From positions 5,563,696 through 5,627,695 of the forward strand of contig NC_091374.1 of NCBI RefSeq assembly GCF_038502225.1: 64,000 nt of DNA. The letters run 5' to 3'. Shown in pieces: positions 24,335 to 34,589 of the stretch (positions are counted from its first letter, which is position 1; the number at the start of each line of letters is the position of its first letter). This DNA is from Cherax quadricarinatus (lineage: Eukaryota; Arthropoda; Malacostraca; Decapoda; Parastacidae). Under the pieces are notes generated by a model. That model saw only the letters and a program-made list of their open reading frames with translations, made no database searches and had not been told where the DNA came from. Position numbers and translations under genes: made by a program.

Positions 24335-24759
24335 TATCCTCACTGCACATCTATAAAAAATAAGGGTATCAATTGAGAAAGCCAATGTGTTAAAATAAAA
24401 TAATAAACATACAGATAACAAATTAAGAGGAACTTGAGAGTGCAAGGTTGATAAAATCAGAGAAGTTTCTCTTGCTGCTTAAATTGAAATCCAACCAAAT
24501 TTTATTTGCAATTGACAAAAAAAAATTATTTTTGAAATAGCACAACATTCTGGTTTTAACTTCACATATACATTCCTATATTTGATCTGTATTTGTAAAG
24601 GATTAAAATTTGTATTGTGGCTGTAATAAAATTCTTGTATGTACTGGCCAAACTTGTGTAAATTTTGTTTTTAATATTGTATGATAGTCATGAACAATAA
24701 AGGATAAAATAAACGATGATTTGTAATTTCTTTTTTTTTATAGTTATACTTGCATGTTT

Positions 24760-24940
24760 ATAGTTATGTGTGCATGTGCTTGAGCTTGCCAAGATGCATG
24801 GCAAAAACAAATCAACCATCATTTCCATCCTGGCGAAGAAAAAAGAAATCAAGGAAGCTGATGTTGTGATGGGGATTCCCCTTCCAAACAATAATAAGTC
24901 CTCCCTGTCTTCCATACGCCAACAAGAGTCTTCAATAAAG
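24760..24940 (+). pseudogene. fragment resembling the HTH of a Tigger/pogo transposase
   Basis: The open stretch reads LELAKMHGKNKSTIISILAK followed by KKEIKEADVVMG, like the CENP-B-type helix-turn-helix of Tigger transposases (a KSTI..ILK..EIK pattern). A tttttttatag acceptor-like site precedes it and a gtatgt donor-like site follows it at 24941. A Tigger-type right terminus lies downstream at 25064-25197. It could be a transposon relic or an exapted exon; no further exon was found. Confidence 0.5.
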
Positions 24941-25063
24941 GTATGTAAATGTGATTTTAAATGTGTATTTATCTATTTCATTAGTCATTTAAGTACTATA
25001 TGTATTTATAATTGTTTTGTATTTGTAAAACTATAGTTATTCTTTAAAAGTTTTTTTTTTTAA

Positions 25064-25197
25064 TATTTTTGGGTGTCTGGAACGGATTAATTGGATTTAC
25101 ATTATTTCTTATGGGAAATATTGCTTTGACTTTCGAACAATTTGAGTTTCGGCCGAGCTTCTGGAACGGATTACAGCCAAAACTTGAGGTTCCACTG
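25064..25197. mobile_element. right half of a Tigger-type element
   Basis: It ends acttgaggttccactg followed by TA, the same terminus as the MITE at 49756-49958, and has the shared tctggaacggatta body text. No left terminus was found nearby. Confidence 0.65.
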
Positions 25198-25417
25198 TAC
25201 ATACCATTACACTGTTTATTTTATATTTTATTTTATTTTATATTTTAAAGATGGGATGTGAAAATCTTAGCCATCTTAGACCATGCTTGGAATTACATTT
25301 TGGTCTCATCTGCATCAACTTCATCTCTGACAACTCTAATGCCCTGACATGCTTTCTTTGCATTCCTGTTTCTCTGAAATCAGAGGTGCTGCAGCACTTC
25401 TTGATGTCTTAACTGAC

Positions 25418-25565
25418 ACTCCTCTCAGGAGAGGTGCCTTGATGGCAGTAAAGAGCTATTAATCCAAGGAATTGGAACCATTCCTTCATTAGATCAAATA
25501 TGATTGCCCTCCTTTCCCCATTTCCAAAGTGCTATATAACCTCTAAACCCCTCAAGGGAGGGTCC
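25418..25565 (+). mobile_element. S1 SINE-like element, diverged
   Basis: The head (caggagaggtgccttgatgg), the middle (ggaattggaacc, gatcaaatatgattgcc) and a decayed 3' motif (gtgctatataacctctaaac) are recognisable. There is no aat tail. Confidence 0.65.
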
Positions 25566-25768
25566 TTGTAATCTAAGTAACTTTTTGTATCTTCACCATT
25601 TTTATTCACTCCACAAAACTAAAGCTCTTTGAACTAGTTTAAACAATATGTAATTCTCTTCGTAAATGACTGTCATTAGCTACCCTTCTTATTGTACTTA
25701 TGACTGTAGTTAACAGTACAAGAAGTCCTACATAATACGTTATGTCAAATGCTTAAGTAGCATGTGTA

Positions 25769-25969
25769 CTGTATTTCGCGGCTTATAAGACGTTCTTTTC
25801 ATAAAATGTCTCCAAAAACCACACTACGTCCTATAAACTGAAGGTCAGTGATGGGAGCTGTAAGTCTGGGGTGTGGGGTGGGCTGTAGCTCGCCTAGTTA
25901 TGTCTGACGCTGAGCCATTGAAACTAAAACAAGTCTTATTAGCTACTTCTTATGAGCCGCAAAATATGG
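25769..25969. mobile_element. MITE with cggcttataagacg-type ends
   Basis: The left end ctgtatttcgcggcttataa and the right end, reverse complemented ccatattttgcggctcataa, form imperfect inverted repeats flanked by TA at 25767-25768 and 25970-25971. It is a separate MITE family from the CAG...CTG ones. Confidence 0.75.
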
Positions 25970-26081
25970 TATGTCTTATGATTAGTTGCCCAAAATGCAT
26001 TATTGCAAATTATCTTACAAAAATAATCCAAATTATTGGAGTTAATATCAGACATTGTGAAATTTATCATTCAGGTAAACC

Positions 26082-26527
26082 TTCATGGGAGGTTCCTTGA
26101 TGCTGGTGAGGGGCTCTTGATCTAGGGAATTGGATCTGTGCTGCCATTCCCAAGATCAAGAGAGTTTAGGTAAGATTCCATGTGGGGTGAGCTGGGAAGA
26201 CGGGATAAGCGAAGAGTAGCGATGGAGAGGAGTGTCCACACTCGAAGAAAAAGAGCCAGGGCTTAACCCAGCTGCTAGGCGCTCGTGGGACAAACTTGGA
26301 GAAAACAGGAAGAGCAAGCTGTGTAAGCATCGGTCTCATGGTAGTTGAGATCTTGAGTCTTGAGAAGCTGACAGTTTCTAGGTCACAGGAGAGGGTAGGC
26401 AGGTAGGAATATTAGAGGGCAGCACACTGAATTGAATCTGAATACATTCCATCCTCTCCACCCCCCCCCCCCTACAGGCACTGTATAATCCTTGTGGGTT
26501 TATCAGTCCCCCATGATTATAATAATA
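26082..26527 (+). mobile_element. long variant of the S1 element with an internal passenger segment
   Basis: It is flanked by a 16-bp target-site duplication (atcattcaggtaaacc at 26066-26081 and 26528-26543), so it integrated as one unit. The head (26082-26165) and tail (26440-26527, ending gattataataataat) are S1, but about 275 bp between them (26166-26440) match nothing else recognised here. There is no ORF in the insert. Confidence 0.8.
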
Positions 26528-27504
26528 ATCATTCAGGTAAACCAACTTAATCTCAGAAATGCCTGTTCCTTGATCCAAAAGCAAAAGCAGCATTAGGGCA
26601 CTCCTATTTTTTCTGGAAAAGTGAGTGAGACAAGGGCCCTGTCTTCTGGGAGAACTACACATATCTCAATTTTAAGTTTAAGGTTATGTAAAACTCATAA
26701 ATTTTCGCATTCATGTTTTATTTCAAATTGTTTCATGGACACCATTGGTTGAATTAAACAAGCAAAATGAGCATGACTTAACCTCTATACATGATTTATA
26801 TAGGAACCTTCCTCCAGATACAGATATTAAAAATCAGGGTATATACACCAAGAGTTTTATATATCCCTGTGTGTGTGCAGTTACTAATTGCTAAAAGGCA
26901 CTTGTTGACTGACACTTGACCTGTTGTGTGTGGTATGTTTGAGTGTGTGTGTATGTGTGTACTCGCCTAATTGTGGTTGCAGGGTCGAGACTCAGCTCCT
27001 GGTCTGTGTGTGAGAGAGAGATCGCAAACAGGCAATAAAAACCTTAACCTAACCTTGTTAAACCCTGTGTAAAAAAAAAAAACGAGTTCGCAAACAGGCG
27101 ATTAAAAGCTGTTGCAATGCTCCTGAAGAAGCATTCATAAAAGTTAGAAAAGCCTAGAGCTTGCATTTTTTTCATCCCTTAGTGGCTTGTTTTGCATGTG
27201 TATATACACTGAATGCAATATAATCCCTATTTTAGGGATTAATATATTAATTATGGTAGTGTACAAGATGATTATGGCCTCAATGACCCATATACACAAT
27301 AGGCCTTAAACCTAACAAACACATTTTAAAATACTATAGGATCAACCATTTTAAAAATACCCAAATGTCTCCATAACATTTCTATTAAATATTAATAATA
27401 TGAGACACTACATAATATGATGAGGGACTCTTGATCCAAGGATGCAGACTTATTCTACCTTGGGATGTTAATCAGGTTTCATCCAAAGGAAGGATGCTAT
27501 CAGA

Positions 27505-27675
27505 TTAGTATTATTATTATTATTATTGTAATCATGGGGGAGCGCTAAACCCGTATGATTATACATCACCTGTGGGGGGATGGAAGGCATTCAGGCTCAG
27601 TTCAGGGAACTGGAGCACAGATCCAATTCCCTAGATCAAGAGCCCCTCAACAGCATCAAGGAACCTCCCTTGAGG
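27505..27675 (-). mobile_element. S1 SINE-like element, full length (171 bp)
   Basis: It is bounded by a 14-bp target-site duplication (aggatgctatcaga at 27491-27504 and 27676-27689). On the minus strand the head is tcaagggaggttccttgatg, then ggggctcttgatctagggaa, and the end is gggtttagcgctcccccatg plus (aat)n. It is the best reference copy in this window. No A or B box was seen, so it is not an obvious tRNA derivative. Confidence 0.92.
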
Positions 27676-28012
27676 AGGATGCTATCAGAACTGGGGAACA
27701 GGACTGACATGCAAAGACATTTCACGGTCAATACTTGGTCACTGACACTGCATTAGATGTGGTCATTAAGATCTTCCACATCAGCTTTAAACACTAAGTT
27801 ACTGGTGATATTTAACTAAACAAAGCCTGCCATGACAGATGATTGGTATTAAGTTAAAGTCCGCGATGTGCAGGACGACTGATGATTCCCAGTACTTGGT
27901 CAACATACTTGAGAACATAAGATAATCAAGGATTGCATCTCAGCTAATTAACGACCTATTCGACTAGAATGACAGATGAAAGTACTAGGTTAATACGTCT
28001 CTACTCTTTAAG

Positions 28013-28158
28013 GGGGTATGTTGATGGTGGTGGAGGCTCTTGATCTGACGAATTGGAGTTACCCTCCCCTTCATCGCATCAAACCTGATTACCTCCCCTT
28101 TTCCAGGCGCTCTATGACCCCTGTGGTTTTAGCACTTCCTTGTTAATATAATAATAAT
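28013..28158 (+). mobile_element. S1 SINE-like element
   Basis: The head (gttgatggtggtggaggctc) through to the 3' motif (ggcgctctatgacccctgtg) and an aataat tail. It lies just downstream of the stop of the membrane-protein gene, in its probable 3' UTR but in the opposite orientation. Confidence 0.8.
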
Positions 28159-28189
28159 AGCAGACCTTGGAGCCTTGAATGATGGCACT

Positions 28190-28343
28190 CTAGAAGACGT
28201 CAGAACCCGGTACAGTATGATATCCTTGATCTTTTCTGATGGTGGGCAGCTCTGCGGCACATTGCTCCTCGTGTAGCAGCTCCTGATGGTCCTCTTTCAC
28301 TCTCCAGAACACTGTAGGTATTACTAGTCGACCCTTGTTTGGT
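28190..28343 (-). CDS. membrane protein, last exon: cytoplasmic tail
   Basis: The acceptor gtctctttgcag (minus strand) precedes 28343, and the stop TAG is at 28190-28192. The first base completes a Gln codon begun by CA at the end of the previous exon. Fifty residues follow, charged and without hydrophobic segments, ending with GYHTVPGSDVF. The Tyr-X-X-Val fits a YXXphi sorting motif. The exon is supported by a strong GTAAGT donor at 29002, the matching phase and the open frame. If it is skipped, the protein stops one residue after the membrane helix tail. Confidence 0.75.
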
Positions 28344-28529
28344 CTGCAAAGAGACATTCAACATTTTGTATGTAATAATGAAGAAAAGACAAAAGTACAG
28401 AGAAAGCTTTATTGGAACTGCATATTATTTTTTAACTATATGTAGAATACCTTTGTTATACAGTGCCACTAAGATTTCTTTACAACAGAAAATGCAAGTT
28501 AAGTCTCTTCCAAGGGTAACGAGGTGCTT

Positions 28530-28612
28530 TAATGTTGATAAGGGCTCTTGATTCACCCTTCACTTGGATCAAGAGCCCTTCACCAGCATCAAGGCACCGC
28601 TCCCCTGAAGAA
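28530..28612. repeat. two S1 heads in inverted orientation
   Basis: gttgataagggctcttgatt is followed by atcaagagcccttcaccagc and atcaaggcaccgctcccctg, giving a hairpin-like fusion of two S1 5' ends. It lies in the last intron of the membrane-protein gene. Confidence 0.6.
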
Positions 28613-28904
28613 TTGGGACACCACACCGAACCACAGAGACTTCAAGGGAAAGCTTATTTTACATGTAGAATAGCGGAATGAGGTAGTGACTGCTACATGA
28701 ATGACACAGTAGAAGCTGACTATGTTAGGAGTCAAATAATTATAAGAGAGTTTGTTCATGCCAGTGAATTGTGAGTAAAGAAGTAGACGTATGAGCTAGA
28801 GTTCCTAGAGGAATAACTGAAGTAGCCGGTAGGAAATTAATACAGGCACTGGAAATGCTAACTAGTTCCACGATACATTAAACACTGAAGACGGGACATG
28901 ACAA

Positions 28905-28998
28905 ACAAGTAATCACTAAACAGGTAATCACCAAACAGGTAATCACTAAATAGGTAATTACTAAATAGGTAATCACAAATAACAGGTAATCACAAAAC
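28905..28998. repeat. short minisatellite, ~15-18 bp unit
   Basis: About six units of acaggtaatcactaa-type sequence lie just inside the intron after the membrane-helix exon. The unit contains an aggtaat string; only the array is certain. Confidence 0.8.
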
Positions 28999-29002
28999 TT
29001 AC

Positions 29003-30000
29003 TGAACAACCTTGACGGTGATGTAAATGCAGCATCCAACCAGGAGCCCCAAGAAGAATCCAATTCCAGCTCCTGCCCACTTCCACGAGGAGCTTGATGA
29101 CGCCACAAGCATATCTGGGGTGACGGAGCTCTGAACTTCATCCCGGGATAACGTTGTTGGAGTCAGGACTATTGACGAAGCTTTTGGGGGTGACTTATTG
29201 AGTGCGGTGGTGGAAGTGGTAGTAGTACTAGTAGTGGTGGTTGTAGTGATGGTGGTGGCTTGTTTTCGTGGTTTTGCACTGGTCTCGCCAGAAATACTTT
29301 CCTTACTCTCATTATAATGTTTGTTTAGAAGTACCAGGGAGTGGTTGAGGGGTGAGAGAGGGTCAGCCAGGTACCCGAGCCAGTGGACCGTCTTGCCACT
29401 TACTGTCACGTTTTGGAAAGATACGCCACCATTTTTGCTGGCTACAATGCTACCCTCATCTGCAGTCCCGATTGACACATTGGAGAGCAACAATAGGCCA
29501 TCTTTGACTACAATAGCACCCTTGGCCAGTGTGCCGAAGGTGACGTCTTGCATATGTGATAGTCCTTTAATGGTGATTCCGTCAGTCATAACTTGCTTGA
29601 TAGTACTGTTGGAAATAATACCCTCGGCTACGATGGTGAGACCACCTTCGAGGAAGGTTCCTACTGTGGAATTGGTCATTATCATGCGACTGTCGGCCTG
29701 CATACCTCCCACCTCCACTAGCTGAGAATTATTGAAGACTCCAGTGTATCCTGTCCAATGAACACCAGATATTCTGGCTACTTTGCTTCCCTCTAGGTCC
29801 ACGTCCCTGAGGGTGCGGTCAGGTGCCAGCAGGTCCACGCTGCAGGAGGTGAGTGTTACGTCCAACACACCGGAGGTGATGTTGGCGAAGTGTACACCAG
29901 TTGCCTCCAGCCATGTTTGACAATCCCTTCCATTATCCACTGTCGTTGCATTAATTACGTCCATCAGGATGAGCTGTGGATTGAAACGGCATACTGAAAA
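29003..30000 (-). CDS. membrane protein: second beta-helix-like module, stalk and membrane helix
   Basis: The acceptor cttcactacag precedes 30000 and the donor is GTAAGT at 29002. It begins FSVCRFNPQLILMDV. A module with DCQTWLEAT, WTGYTGVFNNSQL and repeated short segments rich in N-X-S/T and hydrophobic residues follows (MTNSTVG, ISNSTIK, LLSNVSIG, FQNVTVSG), as expected of stacked beta strands in an extracellular solenoid. Next come a Thr/Ser-rich stalk (TTTTTTSTTTTSTT) and one hydrophobic helix, WAGAGIGFFLGLLVG, then CCIYITVKVVQ. I do not recognise the family. It is probably a glycosylated single-pass surface protein; ligand unknown. Confidence 0.85.
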
Positions 30001-30237
30001 CTGTAGTGAAGAAAAGATATTACGTTGCACAAGGTTTTATTTGGAAACGCTCTGTAGAGCTTTATCAAGTCATTGTTAAAGCTCTACACAGAAAATTTTT
30101 GACATCATAAGTAGCTTGTTCAGCAACGTTTCATTTTTATTTCAGAATGACTTGAAAAAAAATCAGAAAATAAATTTCAATAAGGATTTGTACGTAGTAT
30201 TATTGACGAATATCACATAGCGTCTTCCGGAGCTATA

Positions 30238-30538
30238 ATAATAAAATAATATCTGTATTTACTACAAGTACATGTACAAGGTATACAGACCATAGCTGAC
30301 ATCAGTGACATACTACTATATAGAAAGCAGCTTGTTATGCTGAGCATTTCTGGCAAATTAGGTCAGTGTCCCAGGATGCGACCCACACCAGTCCACTAAC
30401 ACCCAGGTACCCATTGTACTGATGAGTGAACAGTGACAACAGGTGTAAAGAAACACGCCCATTGTTTCTACCCTGGCTGGGAATCGAACCCAGACCCTCG
30501 CCGTGTGAAGCGAGAGCTTCAGCCACCAGAGCCCCTTT
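30238..30538 (-). mobile_element. S2 tRNA-derived SINE, full length
   Basis: On the minus strand the tRNA-like head (ggctctggtggctgaagctc, with the B box gggttcgattcccag) is followed by the S2 body and a tail of attattttattatt. It lies in an intron of the membrane-protein gene, in the same orientation as the gene. Confidence 0.88.
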
Positions 30539-30597
30539 GAGAGGAGGCAGGTGTTTTAAAGCACAACAATGACTCTCAATTATCAGGATGATGGTGA

Positions 30598-30690
30598 TAC
30601 GCTAAACCCATGGGAGGTAATCAGATATGATCCAAGGAAGGGCGTAATGCTCCAGTTTCCTGGAGCAAGAACCCTTCAACAGTAGTCCGT
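30598..30690 (-). mobile_element. S1 fragment
   Basis: Minus-strand pieces of the S1 head and middle (gttgaagggttcttgctcca, cttggatcatatctgattac) and a short 3' piece. It pairs with an opposite-strand copy at 30745-30868. Confidence 0.6.
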
Positions 30691-30744
30691 AATCTTTTTT
30701 CACGATTTTAATATTCGTTCTTACTACATCCTTGAAAGGTAGGG

Positions 30745-30868
30745 GAGTTTTATATTGCTGAAGGGCTTTTGGTTCAAGGAACTGGATCAAGCCTGATTAC
30801 TTCCAATTCCCCAAGACCTTTATGACTTGTTTAGTGGTTTCCCACGAATATAATAATAATAATAATGG
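30745..30868 (+). mobile_element. S1 SINE-like element
   Basis: The S1 head (gctgaagggcttttggttca), middle (aactggatcaagcctgatta) and 3' motif (tttatgacttgtttagtgg) end in (aat)n. It is diverged. Confidence 0.7.
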
Positions 30869-30964
30869 TTGATATAAATAATTTTATAAGAACAATATAG
30901 GAGACCTATTAGTCCATGCTAGGCTGGTCTAACTCGCCCAACCACACAATACTTATGCACTTAC

Positions 30965-31063
30965 CTTCTCGATGCATGAAGGATAAATAAGAACTGAGGC
31001 AGCAAATGTGACAATAGCTCGGTGACTGAACTGACCCTCCGTCAGGTCAACAGTAACCTGACC
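30965..31063 (-). CDS. membrane protein, 33-residue exon
   Basis: The acceptor atttttcag (minus) precedes 31063 and the donor gtaagtg follows 30965. The 33 codons are open and phase 0 at both ends: GQVTVDLTEGQFSHRAIVTF, then AASVLIYPSCIEK. The GxVTVD start resembles GGSVTVDHP in the exon at 35718-35966, suggesting the same kind of repeat. It reads directly into FSVCRFNPQL of the next exon, like the start of the first module. Confidence 0.75.
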
Positions 31064-31094
31064 CTGAAAAATAAATACTTTCGTCAGGTCAACT

Positions 31095-31456
31095 TAGATT
31101 AGATTAGATTTAGATTTTGCCACCGAAGTGGATAGTTTATTGTGCACCCCACATCCATCCTGTGGACGGTAGTGCAAGAACATATGGATACACAAAAGGC
31201 CTAGGAACTAGGCCCCAAAGGGTTAACAGGAATACATATGGATTTATATCTACACATCTATAGTTCACTTATCTGTTACAAGCAAATTTAGGAAATTTGC
31301 TTAGTATATCTGGTATCTTATTTTCATTAATAAGATATCTTGACATGTCACATAGGTTATTATACTGTCTGTCTCTGTATTCCTCAATAAGTGGACAATT
31401 AAGGCAGTGACCATATGCCTGATCACATAATTTACATTTAGTTTGATCATCTGTGT
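31095..31456 (-). mobile_element. 3' end of an RNase H-type LINE, 5' truncated
   Basis: It is flanked by a 12-bp target-site duplication (gtcaggtcaact at 31083-31094 and 31457-31468). The minus strand encodes the last ~60 residues of a LINE ORF2 with a C-terminal Cys/His knuckle (CKLCDQAYGHCLNC) and a stop after FPKFACNR. A ~180 bp 3' UTR follows and ends in a ctaatctaatct tail. This is a LINE family different from LINE A. Confidence 0.8.
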
Positions 31457-31740
31457 GTCAGGTCAACTGCCCTCGTGTATACTATGTTCTAGTCATGTTC
31501 CAAGTGTCATTTGATATTAAGATTTAGCACCTACAGTAGCATGGTATTACCAGAATTCATACATATAAAGAAAGCCACTACATTTAGGTGTGCGTTTAAT
31601 GCTGTGTATATTATGTGTGAGGATTGTAACAATGTCATCATGTTTCTGTTCAGATTGACTGTTGTAATGGGAGACTGGTTGATTTTTGTTGATAATGTGT
31701 CCCTTACAAAGGTGTTTATTTACCTTTCCGTCTCATATAT

Positions 31741-31743
31741 GGA

Positions 31744-31801
<58 letters not shown>

Positions 31802-32225
31802 CTTTTTATTTACTACAAGTACATGTACAAGGTGTACAGACCATAGCTGACATTAATGAGATACTACTGTACAGAAAGTCTCTTATTACCTGGAGTTTAC
31901 CTGGAGAGAGTTCCAGGGGTCAACGCCCCCACGGCCCGGCCTGTGACCAGGCCTCCTGGTGTATCAGAGCCTGATCAACCAGGCTGTTACTGCTGGCTGC
32001 ACGCAATCCAACGTACGAGCCACAGCCTGGTGAGCATTTCCCACAAATTAGGTCAGTTTTGTCCCAGGATGCGACCCACACCAGTCCACTAACACCCAGG
32101 TGACCATTTTACTGATGGGTGAACACAGACAACCGGTGTAAGGAAACACGTCCGATGTTTCCAGCCCTTCGCCGGGAATCGAACCCGGACATTCACCGTG
32201 TGAAGCGAGAGCTTTTTGCTTGGAT
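31741..32225 (-). mobile_element. S2 tRNA-derived SINE interrupted by a LINE tail
   Basis: The (AAT)n tail (31743-31800) and the S2 3' part (to 31888) are separated from the S2 5' part and tRNA-like head (32034-32225; B box gggttcgattcccggc) by a family L fragment. The insertion replaced some S2 sequence. Confidence 0.82.
31889..32033 (-). mobile_element. family L LINE 3'-end fragment inside an S2 SINE
   Basis: The text from cctggagtttacctggagag to cgtacgagccacagcctgg matches 10629-10780 and 32953-33090. Only ~145 bp survived 5' truncation. Confidence 0.78.
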
Positions 32226-32435
32226 AAAGTGTATTTGTATTGTGCAACCATAATCTTTTCATGTTAATGTATATTTGAATGACCTAGACAGGTTTTCTAA
32301 ACATAACAGTGCTGCAACTCACTGATACCTATCAAAACACAACACCTACTCTATACCTGTTCCCATCTTCCATGCTCACCCCAAAAGGGTTTTTCTTTAT
32401 ATAATTCAATTTTTAAAACACAACCAGTAACGCTC

Positions 32436-33905
32436 TCGCCTCACACACTGAGTGTCCATGGTTCAATCCCCGGCACGGATGTTTCCTTATACCTGCTGTC
32501 CCTGTTCACTTAGCAGTAAGTGGGCACCTGGGTATTAGTCGCCTTACACCTGCTGTCCCTGTTCACCTAGAAGTAGGTACCTGGGTATTAGTCGCCTTAC
32601 ACCTGCTGTCCCTGTTCACCTAGAAGTAGGCACCTGGGTATTAGTCGCCTTACACCTGCTGTCCCTGTTCACCTAGAAGTAGGTACCTGGGTATTAGTCG
32701 CCTTACACCTGCTGTCCCTGTTCACCTAGAAGTAGGCACCTGGGTATTAGTCGCCTTACACCTGCTGTCCCTGTTCACCTAGAAGTAGGCACCTGGGTAT
32801 TAGTCGCCTTACACCTGCTGTCCCTGTTCACCTAGAAGTAGGTACCTGGGTATTAGTCGCCTTACACCTGCTGTCCCTGTTCACCTATTAGTAAGTAGGT
32901 ACCTAGGTATTAGTCACCTTACACCTGCTGTCCCTGTTCACCTAGAAGTAGGCACCTGGAGTTTACCTGGAGAGAGTTTCGGGGATCAACGCCCCCGCGG
33001 CCCGGTCTGTGACCAGGCCTCCTGGTGGATCAGCGCCTGATCAACCAGGCTGTTGCTGCTGGCTGCACGCAAACCAACGTACGAGCCACAGCCCGGCTGA
33101 TCAGGAACTGACTTTAGGTGCTTGTCCAGTGCCAGCTTGAAGACTGCCAGGGGTCTGTTGGTAATCCCCCTTATGTGTGCTGGGAGGCAGTTGAACAGTC
33201 TCGGGCCCCTGACACTTATTGTATGGTCTCTTAACGTGCTAGTGACACCCCTGCTTTTCATTGGGGGGATGGTGCATCGTCTGCCAAGTCTTTTGCTTTC
33301 GTAGTGAGTGATTTTCGTGTGCAAGTTCGGTACTAGTCCCTCTAGGATTTTCCAGGTGTATATAATCATGTATCTCTCCCTCCTGCGTTCCAGGGAATAC
33401 AGGTTTAGAAACCTCAAGCGCTCCCAGTAATTGAGGTGTTTTATCTCCGTTATGCGCGCCGTGAAAGTTCTCTGTACATTTTCTAGGTCGGCAATTTCAC
33501 CTGCCTTGAAAGGTGCTGTTAGAGTGCAGCAATATTCCAGCCTAGATAGAACAAGTGACCTGAAGAGTGTCATCATGGGCTTGGCCTCCCTAGTTTTGAA
33601 GGTTCTCATTATCCATCCTGTCATTTTTCTAGCAGATGCGATTGATACAATGTTATGGTCCTTGAAGGTGAGATCTGGGTATTAGTCGCCTTACACCTGC
33701 TGTCCCTGTTCACCTAGAAGTAGGTACCTGGGTATTAGTCACCTTACACCTGCTGTCCCTGTTCACCTATTAGTAAGTAGGTACCTAGGTATTAGTCACC
33801 TTAAACCTGCTGTCCCTGTTCACCTAGAAGTAGGCACCTGGGTATTAGTCGCCTTACACCTGCTGTCCATGTTCACCTAGCAGTAAGTAGGTACCTGGGT
33901 GTTTG
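32436..33905 (+). repeat. 53-bp minisatellite expanded from SINE sequence
   Basis: A tRNA-like head (tggttcaatccccggcacgg at about 32459) leads into a SINE body whose segment acacctgctgtccctgttca, then cctagaagtaggtacctggg and tattagtcgcctt, is repeated about 12 times at a 53-bp period (tgctgtccct at 32551, 32604, 32657, 32710, 32763, 32816, 32869, then 32926). Longer units with tattagtaagtag also occur. A LINE fragment (32953-33674) splits the array, which resumes to about 33905 and ends in unique SINE-like sequence. Confidence 0.9.
32953..33674 (-). pseudogene. family L LINE: RT C-terminal fragment in the minisatellite
   Basis: The minus strand is open from 33624 to 32986: WIMRTFKTREAKPMMTLFRS, then LVLSRLEYCCTL, ENVQRTFTARI, YWERLRFLNLYSLERRRERY, RGPRLFNCLPAHIR and FKLALDKHLKSVPDQPG. 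This is the C-terminal third of a CR1/L2-like reverse transcriptase. The 3' end carries tandem ccaggtaaactc text. The copy is 5' truncated at about 33674. Confidence 0.85.
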
Positions 33906-34424
33906 TCGAATGGCATTAGTCGCATATGGAGAACAAGGTTAAAGGGCCACAATGGAAATAAAACAGTCCTCGATGACGCACTGGTTTTATTGGGTTACCT
34001 GAGTGGCTAACTCCCCCTAGTTAAAAATCCGAACAAATCTTATCTATTAAAAAAAGTCCACCTAGTCATTGCTGAGCGCCAGTGTAATAGATATCAACAG
34101 TCATCCTATATAGGTAGTGCTGCAACATCTTCAAGAGGCCCAGGATATATGAATATAGGTCTCCATGTATGTGACTCCATGTATGTAGGATTAGAGTTTA
34201 ATCTTACTTGTGCAACCAAACAATCCCTAGCAACATGTTACTGCTATCATGGGTGGTTAGGGTAGGTAAGGTTCATAGGGAAACAGGACAAGTGTTTACT
34301 GACGTGGGTCTTAGTCAGATGACCCACAGCTGGAGCTTTTGGTCATCTGACCGAGGCCTTCCACTGGCTTACCGGTCCACCCCAAAAATTAAGGTTATAT
34401 TGCAACGAGTGGAGAACTGCATAC

Positions 34425-34589
34425 CTCAGGAGCGCTGGAGAAGTTGCAGATCTGATGAAAGAGCAGAAGTTTGTGGCAGAAAGGAGACCTTTGGACATTG
34501 GTGACGGTGAGATTATTAATATTCTCTATAGACAGCGGTGGACTTCTAATATTAACGATGTCAGAGAGGCTAATTTCTTCTGCAGTTAC
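34425..34589 (-). CDS. membrane protein, 55-residue exon
   Basis: The acceptor ttgttactacag precedes 34589 and the donor gtatgc follows 34425. It is phase 0 at both ends. The 55 residues (VTAEEISLSDIVNIRSPPLS... to FSSAPE) contain an NNLTV sequon and a Cys pair spaced like the Cys-rich end of the first module. It lies between the exons at 35718 and 30965 in the same strand and phase. Confidence 0.7.

Noticed and set aside
32530..33900. Regular repeats that could suggest a CRISPR array
   Set aside because: The 53-bp units are directly tandem with no unique spacers, the genome is eukaryotic, and the units derive from a SINE.
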